64,000 nt of DNA from DATKUK01 sp035530655 (GTDB taxonomy: Bacteria; Planctomycetota; Phycisphaerae; UBA1845; DATKUK01), in the NCBI GenBank assembly GCA_035530655.1, contig DATKUK010000014.1, positions 26,034 to 90,033 of the forward strand. The letters are read 5' to 3'. A program made the translations under genes and the position numbers. Below, piece by piece: positions 29,013 through 38,457 of this stretch (within the stretch, counting starts at the first letter, position 1; the number at the start of each line of letters is the position of its first letter). Under the pieces are notes generated by a model. It worked only from the letters and a program-made list of their open reading frames with translations, was not told the origin of the DNA and ran no database searches.

Positions 29013-29144
29013 GATACGCCCTTTCGCGTTCGCCGAGGCCCGCTCGGTGTGCATCATTATACCCTATATCGGCCTGCCGGGTGCGTTCACTCGCCAATCA
29101 AGTCAGGCCTTCGGCCCCTCAAGCGGCGGTGCGGCCAGCCCTTC

Positions 29145-31766
29145 TTACTCGGCCGGCGTGTCCGCGCCCCCCTCCGGCTGCTGATCAGGTTGCGATGGAT
29201 CACTCTGTTGCGAGTCGTCCTCCGCCAGTTCGGACTCACCGTCCGCGTTGTCGTGCGGTTCGAGCTGATCCTCTGCGATGCGAGCCACCGCCACCAGCTT
29301 ATCGCCCTCCTCCAGGCGGATGAGCCGTACTCCCTGCGTCGCTCGACCGATAACTCGCATATTCGCAATCGCCGTCCGCAGCATCATGCCCTTGGTGGTG
29401 ATCATCATCAACTCGTCCTGGTCGGTGACGCTCTTGACGGCAACAACTTTCCCGTTCCGCTCCGTGGTGCGGATATTGATGACGCCCTTGCCCCCACGAC
29501 TTTGCAGCCGGTGTTCATCCACTGCCGTTCGCTTGCCGTACCCGTTCTCGCACACCGTCAACAGCGTTCGTGAAGCATTGACGACCGCCATATCGACGAC
29601 TTCATCGTCACGCGCCAGGGCGATGCCTTTCACACCGCGGGCGGCCCGCCCCATCGCCCGGACGTCGTCCTCGCGAAACCGGATCGACAAACCGCCGCGC
29701 GTACCCAGGAGGATCTCGTCCCGCCCGCCGGTGACTGCACAGCCGATCAAGGAGTCGGCCGCATCGAGGTCGACGGCGATGATGCCGCTGGGCCGCGGAT
29801 GACTAAACGCGCCCAGCGGGGTCTTCTTGATCACGCCGCGAGCGGTAGCCATCACGACAAAGCGCTCCTCAAACTCGCCTACCGCCAGAACGCTGGTGGG
29901 CTTCTCCCCCGGCTGCGTGTTGAGCAGATTCGCCAGCGAACGGCCTCGGCTCGTCCGCGCCATGGATGGAATGTCGTAGACTCTCAGCCAATAGACCCGC
30001 CCGCGGTTGGTGAAGAACAGCAGATAGTCGTGGGTGCTGACCACGAAGAGGCTCTGAAGGAAGTCGCCCTGCCGGTTGTCGCCGCCGATAACGCCGCGCC
30101 CGCCGCGCCCCTGACGCCGATAGGCTTCGACGGGGGTCCGCTTCACGTAGCCCTCGTGCGAGATCGTGACAACGGCCGTCTCCTCGGCGATCAACTGATC
30201 CAGCCGGAATTCCTTGACCGCGCCCATGATCTGCGTGCGCCGCTCGTCGCCGTACGCCCCTTTCATCTCGTACATGTCCTCGCGGATAATGTCCAGCACC
30301 AGCAATTCGTCGCGAAGAATCGCTTCGTATCCTTCGATCTCCTCGCACAGTTTGACGTACTCATCGACGAGCTTGTCGATCTCCAGTCCGGTCAGCCGTT
30401 GCAGTTGCATGGTCAGGATCGCGTCCGCCTGCACCGCAGTCAGGAACTGATCCTCGGCGGCGCAACGAGCGGCAAAGGCTTCGGGAAGGGCCTTTCTCAG
30501 AGCGGTCTGCTCGACGAGCCGCAGAGGCTTTTCCATCAACGCGACCTTGGCCGCCGCCGGATCGGGCGACTTCCTGATCAGCTCGATGATCTCGTCGATC
30601 CGCCCGACCGCCAGGATCAACCCCTCGAGAATGTGCGCCCGATGGCGAGCGCGACGCAGAAGGAACCGCGTTCGCCGGCGAATCACGTCCTTGCGATGGT
30701 CGACGAAGGCCTCGAGCAACTGCTTGAGGTTCAACGTACGCGGCTGCCGGCCCATCAGTGCGATGTTGATGATACTGACGGTACTTTGAAGCGGTGTGTA
30801 TTTGTAGAGCTGGTTGATGACGACCTGCGGATTGGCGTCCTTCCGCAACTCAACGACGAAACGAATAGGATGTTTCCTGTCCGACTCATCGCGAATGTCA
30901 GCCACATCCGCCAAGCGTCCGTCCTTGACGGCTTGGGCCGCCCGCTCGGTAACCGTGCTCTTAAGAATCTGATAAGGAATTTCGTCGACGACGATCTGCA
31001 CCCGTCCGCCGCGCTTCTCCTCTGTGTGCAGCCTGGCCCGAAGCGTCAACTGCCCACGTCCCGTATGGTAGGCCTGACGAATCCCTTCACGCCCGCAGAT
31101 CAGTCCGCCCGTCGGGAAGTCCGGACCGGGCAGCACTTTCATCAGCTCGTCTACCGTAATGTTCGGGTTGTCCAGCAGGGCGACCACCGCATCGCAGACC
31201 TCCGAGAGGTTATGCGGCGGCATGTTGGTGGCCATCGACACGGCGATCCCGGTGCTTCCGTTGACCAGCAGGTTGGGAAGCTTGCCGGGCAGCACCACCG
31301 GCTCGGTCCGCGTTTCATCGTAGTTGGGTTCGAAGTCGACCGTCCCGAGGTTGAGATCGGCCAGCAGCTCCATGGCCGGCGAGGCCATTCGCGCTTCGGT
31401 GTAGCGCATCGCTGCGGGCGGGTCGCCGTCGATCGTCCCGAAATTGCCCTGCCCGTCGATCAGCGGGTAGCGCATCACCCAAGGCTGCGCCAGCCGCACC
31501 AGCGTGGGGTAAATCACCTGCTCGCCGTGCGGGTGATAGTTGCCTGATGTGTCGCCTGCGATCTTCGCGCACTTGCGCTGTTTACTGCGAGGGCCCAAGC
31601 GAAGATCGTTCATCGCCACCAGAATCCGCCGTTGCGAAGGCTTCAGACCGTCGCGCGCGTCCGGCAAAGCCCGGTCCATCAGGGTGCTGATCGCATAGAT
31701 CAGGTAGGAGTCCTGCATCTCCGTTGTGATGCGGACATCGCGAATCTGTCCCGGTTCGGTCGTCAT
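29145..31766 (-). CDS. gyrA: DNA gyrase subunit A
   Basis: About 873 residues from the ATG that follows AGGAG (MTTEPGQIRDVRI). N-terminal breakage-reunion domain has HPHGEQVIYPTLVRLAQPW and RYTEARM with the active-site Tyr. The GyrA box appears as QGRGGRG (~550), followed by the six-bladed C-terminal pinwheel (DYLLFFTNRGRVYWL, DEILLGTRGGLS, DELMMITTKGMML). The C-terminus is acidic. The GyrA box marks it as GyrA rather than ParC. At the residues equivalent to E. coli Ser83 and Asp87 it has Gln and Pro. gyrB is not adjacent. Confidence 0.97.
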   Translation of the reverse strand: MTTEPGQIRDVRITTEMQDSYLIYAISTLMDRALPDARDGLKPSQRRILVAMNDLRLGPRSKQRKCAKIAGDTSGNYHPHGEQVIYPTLVRLAQPWVMRYPLIDGQGNFGTIDGDPPAAMRYTEARMASPAMELLADLNLGTVDFEPNYDETRTEPVVLPGKLPNLLVNGSTGIAVSMATNMPPHNLSEVCDAVVALLDNPNITVDELMKVLPGPDFPTGGLICGREGIRQAYHTGRGQLTLRARLHTEEKRGGRVQIVVDEIPYQILKSTVTERAAQAVKDGRLADVADIRDESDRKHPIRFVVELRKDANPQVVINQLYKYTPLQSTVSIINIALMGRQPRTLNLKQLLEAFVDHRKDVIRRRTRFLLRRARHRAHILEGLILAVGRIDEIIELIRKSPDPAAAKVALMEKPLRLVEQTALRKALPEAFAARCAAEDQFLTAVQADAILTMQLQRLTGLEIDKLVDEYVKLCEEIEGYEAILRDELLVLDIIREDMYEMKGAYGDERRTQIMGAVKEFRLDQLIAEETAVVTISHEGYVKRTPVEAYRRQGRGGRGVIGGDNRQGDFLQSLFVVSTHDYLLFFTNRGRVYWLRVYDIPSMARTSRGRSLANLLNTQPGEKPTSVLAVGEFEERFVVMATARGVIKKTPLGAFSHPRPSGIIAVDLDAADSLIGCAVTGGRDEILLGTRGGLSIRFREDDVRAMGRAARGVKGIALARDDEVVDMAVVNASRTLLTVCENGYGKRTAVDEHRLQSRGGKGVINIRTTERNGKVVAVKSVTDQDELMMITTKGMMLRTAIANMRVIGRATQGVRLIRLEEGDKLVAVARIAEDQLEPHDNADGESELAEDDSQQSDPSQPDQQPEGGADTPAE

Positions 31767-31958
31767 TCCAACTCCTGTCCTACCACCTACGGAACCGATA
31801 CCACAAACCCGCATTATACCGCGCATTCAGCAACCGGCGAGTCACTTGGCGGCTTCGCTTCAACCACCCTCACCGGCACGCCTGCCCAGCACGAGCGATG
31901 AGCGAGCGAAGCCCATAGAAGCCGTCCCGCCGAACCTGCGGGGGGGCGCCACAACCCG

Positions 31959-32912
31959 TCACAAGCCGGCCAACAGCCGCACGTGGGCGCTGACGCACCG
32001 CCGCAGCACCCCCAGGTCGTAGCCACCCTCTAACACGCTAACCAGACGACCGTCGCAGCACCTCTCGGCCAGCCGCATCAGCGATGTCAACATCCAATCG
32101 AAGCTTTCATCTTCCAGTTCGATACGGGCCAACGGGTCGACTCGATGGGCGTCGAAGCCGGCCGAAACCAGCACGAACTCGGGCTCGAAGCGCTCCGCCG
32201 CCGGCAGCAGGCGTTGCTCGAAAACCTGCCGATACTGCGGATCGCCCGAGCCGGGAAGCATGGGGATATTCACCGTGGCGCCCACCCCGGCACCCGTGCC
32301 GTCCTCGTTGCCCCATCCCGTACCGGGATAGTTCCACGCCGGATGCTCGTGCAGCGAACAGTACAGCACGTCCGGATCGTCCTCAAAGACGTGCTGCGTG
32401 CCGTTACCATGGTGTACGTCCCAATCCACGATCAGCACGCGCTTCAGGCCCCAACGCTGCTGCAAGTACCGCGCAGCGATCGCCACATTGTTCAGCAGGC
32501 AGAATCCCAGCGACCGTTCCCGTTCGGCATGATGCCCGGGCGGACGGACGGCGCAGAAGGCTCGTGCAACTTGCCCCTGCATCACCGCGTCGCTGGCCAC
32601 CAGGACGCCGCCGACTGCCAAAAGCGCCACGTCGAAACTGGCCGGGCAGACCATACAGTCAGGCACGTCCATGTACGCCCGGCCGTCGCGACAGGCCCGG
32701 GCCAGCCGTTCCAGATGCGACGCCGAGTGGACCAGGCACACCTCCCCGGGCGTGGCCGGCCGTGGCTGAATGCGTTGGATCCGCGCAAGCACGCCGGCCC
32801 GATCAAGAGCCGACATGATCGCCTCGAGCCGGTCCGGACTCTCACAGTGGTCGGGCCCCGTGTCGTGTGCGAGGTAGCGACCGTCGTACACCAGTCCGGC
32901 TTGAGCTGTCAT
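31959..32912 (-). CDS. histone deacetylase / acetoin-utilisation family deacetylase
   Basis: About 317 residues from the MTAQAGLVYDGRYLAHDTGP start; the frame is open 10 codons further. Zn-dependent catalytic signatures are complete: RPPGHHAERERSLGFCLLNN, the IVDWDVHHGNGTQ metal site, YPGTGW, SAGFDAHRVDPLA and a C-terminal LEGGYD. Substrates of bacterial members include acetylpolyamines, acetyl-lysine proteins and small amides, and the exact one cannot be inferred. No acuC partner genes are adjacent. Confidence 0.92.
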   Translation of the reverse strand: MTAQAGLVYDGRYLAHDTGPDHCESPDRLEAIMSALDRAGVLARIQRIQPRPATPGEVCLVHSASHLERLARACRDGRAYMDVPDCMVCPASFDVALLAVGGVLVASDAVMQGQVARAFCAVRPPGHHAERERSLGFCLLNNVAIAARYLQQRWGLKRVLIVDWDVHHGNGTQHVFEDDPDVLYCSLHEHPAWNYPGTGWGNEDGTGAGVGATVNIPMLPGSGDPQYRQVFEQRLLPAAERFEPEFVLVSAGFDAHRVDPLARIELEDESFDWMLTSLMRLAERCCDGRLVSVLEGGYDLGVLRRCVSAHVRLLAGL

Positions 32913-32983
32913 GGCGTGATTATACGTCATTTCGAGCGCCATCCACTGCCTTCCGCCTTGAGTACAGAACGGCCGACCGGCGC

Positions 32984-33026
32984 AAAAAAAAAGCCCCCGC
33001 CGAGCTGTGTCCGCACCGGCGGGAGC
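32984..33026 (-). terminator. intrinsic terminator of the cold-shock gene
   Basis: Reading the minus strand, a GC-rich stem (GCTCCCGCCG pairing with CGGCGGGGGC) with a 14-base loop is followed directly by nine T residues (A9 at 32984-32992 on the plus strand). It begins 24 bases past the csp stop codon. Confidence 0.85.
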
Positions 33027-33049
33027 CGTCGCCTCCGTGTGGTCCGACG

Positions 33050-33253
33050 TTAGACGGCTTTCACCGAAGTCGCCTTCAGGCCCTTGGCACCGCTTTCGAC
33101 CTCGAACTCCACCGGTTGTCCCTCCTGGAGCGAGCGGTACCCATCCATCTCGATAACGCTATGGTGGACGAAGACATCTTCACCCCCGTCGTCGGACTGG
33201 ATGAAACCGAAGCCCTTCTGGTCGTTAAACCACTTGATCTTACCTGTAGCCAT
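33050..33253 (-). CDS. cold-shock domain protein (CspA-like)
   Basis: 67 residues, standard length. RNP1 KGFGFIQ and RNP2 DVFVHHS nucleic-acid-binding motifs are intact; the start MATGKIKWFNDQKGFGFI is canonical. AGGAG lies 9 bases before the ATG. It binds single-stranded RNA/DNA and acts as an RNA chaperone. It is monocistronic: a sigma70-like promoter ~115-145 bases upstream gives a long 5' leader, as in cold-regulated csp genes, and an intrinsic terminator follows. Whether expression is cold-induced is not shown. Confidence 0.97.
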   Translation of the reverse strand: MATGKIKWFNDQKGFGFIQSDDGGEDVFVHHSVIEMDGYRSLQEGQPVEFEVESGAKGLKATSVKAV

Positions 33254-33694
33254 TACTACATCTCCTGCAAGGCATAGAAAAGCGACTGCTCCCCACGGCC
33301 GACGTGCAACTCAAATGCCTATGCCCGGGCTATTTGAAGACATGGCCGAGGCTTCAACCGCCATGTATTACACCCAATCACCACTGCATCTGTCAAGGAA
33401 AATCCACTACTGATATCCTGCCCACCGTGGCCAGCACTGGATCGCAACCGTTTGTGGCGAAACGGCTTACCACACCACGAGACCTGTCGGCCGGTCCGCA
33501 CGGGTCATCCCCGAATAATCGATTCGCCCGTCTCTTGCTCCGCGAAACTGCAACGGCCGCCCTCCTGCCGCCCCGCCGGCGAGTACTTGATCCCCGTCGT
33601 CGAACCGACCACACTGGTGCGTGCACTCGCCTGGTTGCGGGCAGGCACCCGCCGCCATCGGTTCAATGAACCTGCCTTCTGTGAGGAGCTGTCT
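33254..33694. other. intergenic region between csp and the DUF4091-like gene
   Basis: About 440 bp upstream of two divergent genes. It contains the csp leader and promoter. In the right half I see only the GAGGAG ribosome binding site (33683-33688) of the next gene; nothing else is recognisable. Confidence 0.5.
33367..33396 (-). promoter_or_regulatory. sigma70-type promoter of the cold-shock gene
   Basis: On the minus strand TTGACA (33391-33396) is separated by 18 bases from TGTAAT (33367-33372), a near-consensus housekeeping promoter. The implied transcript would have a leader of roughly 105 bases before the csp ATG. No other gene within 300 bp points in this direction. Confidence 0.65.
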
Positions 33695-35638
33695 ATGTTC
33701 GCTTTCCTGTCGTCCGCAAAGCTCGGCCCATCCGAGCCGCCGGCCGCCTCATCGATCTCGCGTCGCCCTACGCGGCGAGGTGCGGATGGCGCGCGGCTTG
33801 GCGTCCTTGCCGCGCTACATCTGCTGCTGGCAACGCAGGCCGGTGCCTGGCAGTTGCAGGCGGTGCCCGAGTTCTACCGGCCGGACCCGTTCGGCGGACT
33901 GGTAGCCGTCGACCAGGTGCCGGGCAAACCCAGCTCGGACCTGCTGGCGGGCCCCGACGGCACGGTCACGTTGACCAGCCCGCGAAACGCCTACGTCTGC
34001 TGCCACCTGACGGTCTCGGATCCTGCCGGCGGGAGGTTCGAGATCGCCGCCGAAGCCCCACCCGGGGTGCAGGTGGATCTGTTTCGCGAATGGTTTCACC
34101 GTAACAACGAGGATAGCAAGTATTACCCGGATGCATTGATCCCAACCGGCAAAGGCGAAGTGCTTGCGCTGCCCGACCCCCAGATGAAGATCGAGGGCCA
34201 GAAAGCCGCCGCGATTTGGATCGACGTGTGGGTCTCGAGCAAAGCGGCGCCCGGATCGAGCCAGCTTCGATTGGAGTTGAGCACCGGAGGCGCGCCGGTC
34301 GTGCTGCCGATCAAACTGAACATCCTGGAAGCGGTCCTGCCCGACGAAGACGCCATCACCGCCGACCACAACTGCTACGGGATCGGATGGGTCAGCGGGT
34401 TCTTCCCCGAGCGAGCCAAGACCGTCACATCAGCGGGGCGCGACTTCGCCGGCAGCGACGAGTTCTTCAAGGCCATCCATGAAGCCCACCGGTTCTACTA
34501 CGAGCACCGCGGCTCGTTGCACCAACTGGGAACCAGTCATACCGGTTCGGCCAGCAACTACTTCGCCCCGGAGCTGACCGGAAGCGGTCGCACCAAACGC
34601 GTCAAGAGCTGGGAGGTTTTCGACCGGCACTTCGGGCCCTTGCTGGACGGGTCGGCGATGGCGGGCGCACGCCGAGCACCGCGACCGATCGACAGCGTGT
34701 ATCTGACGATCACACCGGATTGGCCGGCGTCCTACCTCGGGTGGGGCCAGAAAGGATACGAAACCGAGTTCGTCCGCGTGGTCTCTCAGATGGAGCAGCA
34801 CTTCCGTCAGAAGGGCTGGACGCACACCGACTTCGAGATGTTCTTCAACCACAAGAAACGCTACCGCAGCTTTTGCTGGGACGGTGACGAGACGCGTTTC
34901 GAAAAAGACAATATGTTCTTCAAGGAGTTCGGGCGACTACTGCACAAGGCCGTGCCATCGGACAGCCCGGTGCGATTCGTGTTCCGGCACGACGCGTCCT
35001 GGCTGATGTGGAACCAATTCCACGAACTGGCCGGGCTGGTCGACTTCTGGGTGTGCGGCAGCGGTATCTTCGCTTTCTATCCCGAGGCGCCCGCCTTGCT
35101 GAAAGGGCGCGGCGACAAAGTATGGATCTACGGCGGGGCGGCCAGCGCGTTCGAAACCACCGCGTCGATCCTCGAACTGCCCCTCAAGGCCTGGATGTTC
35201 GACATCGACGGATACATCCTCTGGCTGGTGACCGACCCCGGCAGCGATCCCTGGTTCGGCTTTGACGGCGGCAAAACCTGCATGATGTTCCCGGGCGAGC
35301 CTTTCGGCGTTGACGGGCCCATACCTAGCCTACGTCTGAAGATTCAGCGCAACTTCCTCCAGGACCTGGCCCTGCTCAATGCGGTGGCCGCCAAGAAGGG
35401 TGAAAACGGCGAGCAGCTCGTCCGAGCCAAGGTGGCGTCGCTGGCGGGCGGCCTGAAGCCCGCGGACTGGTGGAACCCCGACGCGTCGGCCAAGAAGCTG
35501 CCACCCTATGAATGGAGCAACTCGATGCTGGGCAACGCCGCCAAGAAGCCCATCCACCAACGCCAGAAGCTGGACGGGCGATGGTGGCTGGCTGTGCGCG
35601 AGTATGCCCTCAAAGCCGTGCAGGAGGTGAGCCAATGA
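33695..35638 (+). CDS. secreted DUF4091-like putative glycoside hydrolase
   Basis: About 647 residues from ATG 33695 with GAGGAG upstream; the frame is open for 81 codons further but those lack coding character. A twin-Arg-rich N-terminus and a hydrophobic LGVLAALHLLLATQAGAW segment (~35-52) form a signal peptide. A beta-sandwich with IWIDVWVSSKAAPG and LPIKLNILEAVLPD (~165-215) matches the domain that precedes the catalytic barrel in DUF4091-type proteins. The barrel follows (SVYLTITPDWPASYLGWG, TDFEMFFNHKKRYR, VDFWVCGSGIFAFYP). The next gene start overlaps its stop (ATGA). Confidence 0.7.
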   Translation: MFAFLSSAKLGPSEPPAASSISRRPTRRGADGARLGVLAALHLLLATQAGAWQLQAVPEFYRPDPFGGLVAVDQVPGKPSSDLLAGPDGTVTLTSPRNAYVCCHLTVSDPAGGRFEIAAEAPPGVQVDLFREWFHRNNEDSKYYPDALIPTGKGEVLALPDPQMKIEGQKAAAIWIDVWVSSKAAPGSSQLRLELSTGGAPVVLPIKLNILEAVLPDEDAITADHNCYGIGWVSGFFPERAKTVTSAGRDFAGSDEFFKAIHEAHRFYYEHRGSLHQLGTSHTGSASNYFAPELTGSGRTKRVKSWEVFDRHFGPLLDGSAMAGARRAPRPIDSVYLTITPDWPASYLGWGQKGYETEFVRVVSQMEQHFRQKGWTHTDFEMFFNHKKRYRSFCWDGDETRFEKDNMFFKEFGRLLHKAVPSDSPVRFVFRHDASWLMWNQFHELAGLVDFWVCGSGIFAFYPEAPALLKGRGDKVWIYGGAASAFETTASILELPLKAWMFDIDGYILWLVTDPGSDPWFGFDGGKTCMMFPGEPFGVDGPIPSLRLKIQRNFLQDLALLNAVAAKKGENGEQLVRAKVASLAGGLKPADWWNPDASAKKLPPYEWSNSMLGNAAKKPIHQRQKLDGRWWLAVREYALKAVQEVSQ

Positions 35639-36255
35639 GACGCTCGGCACTGATCGCAATCGTAATGGCAGCGAGCGTAGGACTGTTTTTGGTGGCTCGC
35701 GGCGAGCGGACCCAGCCGGCCGCCACAACCCAGGCCGAGCCGGTCAAAACCGTCGAGTCGCAGCTCGACGAGTTGGGGCGCATCGCCTCTCTCCTCGTCG
35801 ACGGCGAGATAGCCATGGACATCGTCACCGACCGCGCCGCCAAGCTGATGTTCCGCAAAGACCCTAACGATGAATGGGCCGGCTCGGACAACTATGACGT
35901 CAACTTCGAGCCGTTCATCCAGACCAAGAGGCTGCTGATCCGGCTCGAACGCCTGGTGGACTTCCCGGTGAACTGCAACCTCTGGCTGCGATGTAAGGAG
36001 CGGCCCGATCTGGTGCATATGGTCATCCGGCAGAACCCCGGCTGGAGCCAGTTCTACGCCTGGGCCATGCAGTACACCGAACCCACGTCGGAGATGACTC
36101 GCGTACTGGAAAAAGGCGAGCGCGTGTTCGTACGGGCCAAGCCGCCGCGCGACGAGATTGTGGTACTCGCCCCCGTCCGCGACAGCCTGGGCGACGTGGT
36201 GGGCTTCGTGGAGGTCGTCACAAGGCAGAGGGCGCTGGCGGCCGCAGGTCGCTAG
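35635..36255 (+). CDS. secreted hypothetical protein, possible sensor-like fold
   Basis: 206 residues. The ATG overlaps the previous stop by 4 bases, so it is coupled to the DUF4091-like hydrolase. Residues 1-22 form an N-terminal signal/anchor (MRRSALIAIVMAASVGLFLV). The remainder alternates helices and strands and ends ERVFVRAKPPRDEIVVLAPV with GDVVGFVEVV, a pattern seen in PAS/Cache-like extracellular domains. No catalytic motif seen. Confidence 0.6.
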   Translation: MRRSALIAIVMAASVGLFLVARGERTQPAATTQAEPVKTVESQLDELGRIASLLVDGEIAMDIVTDRAAKLMFRKDPNDEWAGSDNYDVNFEPFIQTKRLLIRLERLVDFPVNCNLWLRCKERPDLVHMVIRQNPGWSQFYAWAMQYTEPTSEMTRVLEKGERVFVRAKPPRDEIVVLAPVRDSLGDVVGFVEVVTRQRALAAAGR

Positions 36256-36332
36256 GCGCGGCGCCCAGCGGCTTTACGAACCAATAATCCAGCCGCGCAG
36301 TCGCCCTTCATCGGGTAGCCAACAACGCAACC

Positions 36333-37841
36333 TCAGGCATTGGCCACACGCGGCATGCGCGTGGGTTCGCGCTGGATCTCGGCCTGGACGAAGCGATGAA
36401 GCAGCTCGACCTTGAGCCGGGCGTGCCGGGGATCATCCCACAGGTTGCGGGTCTCGCCCGGATCTTCTTGTAAGTCGAACATCTCGCCGTAGTCGGCGTT
36501 GCGGTAGACGGTGATCTTGTAGCGCCGGTCGACGTAGGTACGTAGATGGACGAGCGTGGGTTGGTGACGATTCTCCACGATTACGTGGTCGCGGGCCGAT
36601 TCGGAACCGCCGCACCAAACGGGCATCTGGTCGAAGCCCTGCATCAGCCCGGGCACCGCAGCACCCGCCGCGGTCAGGAACGTCGGCGCGAAGTCCACCT
36701 GCGACTGCAAGGCCGAACAGGTCTGCCCGGCCGGCACGCGGGCCGGGTAACGCACGATCATCGGGATTCGGATCAGATCGTCGAAGTGGAACGCCCCTTT
36801 GGCGATCAGACCATGCTGGCCGAGAAAGTGTCCATGGTCGGTCGTGAACAGGACAATCGTATTCTCGGCAATGCCCAGCCGGTCGAGCGTTTCCAGGATG
36901 CGCCCGACCTGCTGGTCGATGAAGCTGACCATACCGTAGTAGACCGCGATGTTCTTGCGGAGAGCCTGCTCGTCGATCCGATGCGAATGGAAGCCGTGGT
37001 TGGCGTATTCTTCGAGATACATCGAGAAGTCAGGCGACGTCTCCTGCGTCTTGCCAAAATGCGGCGGCAGGCGATCCATCTCTCCGGGTGTGAGCTTGCC
37101 GGGCTGCACGTCCTCGGGCCTGTACATGCTCGCCCATGGCTCGGGAACCAGGTACCGCGGATGCGGATCGAAGAAGCTCGACCATAGAAAGAACGGCTTG
37201 CCCTGCCCGGCGGCTCGCTCGATGTTGGCGACCGTTTGCTCGCCCACCCACGCAGTGTGGTGCATCTCCTGCGGTAAGTCCCAACTATGCCGTCTGGGCG
37301 GCACGTTGGAATCCGGCGGATAGGGCGCGAAATAGTCGCGCCAGTTGGCCAGGCCCTTCCGCTCCATCCAGATCGCGTAGTGCTGGCCGACTAAGTGTTC
37401 GTCGGCGTGCATCCTGGCGGTCTCCACGTGCTCGAACCCGTACCAGGGCCCATGGAAGCCTCGCCAGAAATCCAGATCGCGCAGCTTCGGGTGGCACTCG
37501 ATCGACTCACTCTCGGGCGTCGAGCCCAGCGGCTGGAAGTGCGCTTTACCGACGAGCGTGGTCGAATAGCCCGCCTCGCCCAGGCCGTCGCCCAGCGTGG
37601 GGACGTCCTCGGGCAGTTTCACGCCGATGGTCCAGCAGTGATGCCAGGCTGGGTACAGGCCCGTGATAATCGTCGAGCGCGACGGCGAGCAAACCGGGTT
37701 GCTGCAATAGGCCCGATCGAACAGCACCCCCTCTCGCCCGAGACGGTCGAGCGCCGGCGTGCTGATTCGAGAATTCGTCAAACCGATTGTGTCATGGTGC
37801 TGCTGATCGGAGGTAATCAGCAGTATGTTTGGGCGGGCCAC
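36333..37841 (-). CDS. type I sulfatase (formylglycine-dependent)
   Basis: 502 residues from GTG 37841, with AGGAGA upstream. The N-terminal metal site NILLITSDQQHHDTIG and the maturation motif CSPSRSTIITG (~51-61) identify an arylsulfatase-superfamily enzyme; the Cys is converted to formylglycine. TTDHGHFLGQHG supplies the second Asp/His metal ligands. There is no obvious signal peptide, as in a minority of planctomycete sulfatases. Substrate not predictable. The gene is isolated, 80 bp beyond the convergent hydrolase pair. Confidence 0.92.
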   Translation of the reverse strand: MARPNILLITSDQQHHDTIGLTNSRISTPALDRLGREGVLFDRAYCSNPVCSPSRSTIITGLYPAWHHCWTIGVKLPEDVPTLGDGLGEAGYSTTLVGKAHFQPLGSTPESESIECHPKLRDLDFWRGFHGPWYGFEHVETARMHADEHLVGQHYAIWMERKGLANWRDYFAPYPPDSNVPPRRHSWDLPQEMHHTAWVGEQTVANIERAAGQGKPFFLWSSFFDPHPRYLVPEPWASMYRPEDVQPGKLTPGEMDRLPPHFGKTQETSPDFSMYLEEYANHGFHSHRIDEQALRKNIAVYYGMVSFIDQQVGRILETLDRLGIAENTIVLFTTDHGHFLGQHGLIAKGAFHFDDLIRIPMIVRYPARVPAGQTCSALQSQVDFAPTFLTAAGAAVPGLMQGFDQMPVWCGGSESARDHVIVENRHQPTLVHLRTYVDRRYKITVYRNADYGEMFDLQEDPGETRNLWDDPRHARLKVELLHRFVQAEIQREPTRMPRVANA

Positions 37842-38457
37842 TTGTGCATGTCTCCTGACTGCAAATCCTGTCGGTACACGGCGCGATGCTCCATCGTCGA
37901 CAGAGCGTGCTCGTTGTCAAGGTCCCCGCACCCACGGCAAGACGGAGGTTTGCCCAAGCTCTGATGGCCGCGCCCGTTCGCCTTCACTGGGGTACGCACG
38001 ACAGCCTGTGTCTGCGTGTGGCATGCTCGGCAAGAAGTGATCCGTCTATTATGAAAGTCTCAGCGGCTAGTCAGAGCGAGGAGGCTCTCGATGGAGCGAA
38101 TTCACCGGACGACCGTGGAGATACTGAGGCGGATTGGGGCTGGCGATGACCTCGCGGCTTACGCAGCGGGCCCGCGGGAGGTGAAAGTGGGGGTGGCGGT
38201 GCGAGCATCTACGTGCGTGGCGTGAATGTGAGACGTAGGTTGTGACTACCTGTGCGGCATCAGCAAGTGAGGTCCATGACTGGCTGACTGCTCGAAGTAA
38301 CTGCTCTGATGGTTGAGAGGTGCACCAGCTCTCCACGCCTGGGCAGACCCAGGTATGATCGTGTTACATGACGCAAGGAGCTGACGCGCGTAAGCTTCAA
38401 CGGCCGCCCCTTCGCTCGCTGATCAGCCACCGGCAAGCTGACACAGATAACTGCTGG
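37842..38457. other. 616 bp gap, mostly without recognisable genes
   Basis: Apart from the 44-codon frame at 38091 and the sulfatase ribosome binding site, I see no conserved protein, RNA or repeat. Base composition is somewhat less GC-rich than the flanking genes. Confidence 0.5.
38091..38225 (+). CDS. possible 44-residue small protein
   Basis: An ATG preceded by a strong GAGGAGG (9 bases away) opens a frame of 44 codons, beginning MERIHRTTVEILRRIGAGDD. The composition is ordinary and I recognise no family. It is the only candidate coding signal in the 616 bp between the sulfatase and the regulatory-domain protein. It may be chance. Confidence 0.25.
   Translation: MERIHRTTVEILRRIGAGDDLAAYAAGPREVKVGVAVRASTCVA

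Noticed and set aside
29799..31547. A 582-codon plus-strand frame
   Set aside because: It is entirely antisense to gyrA.
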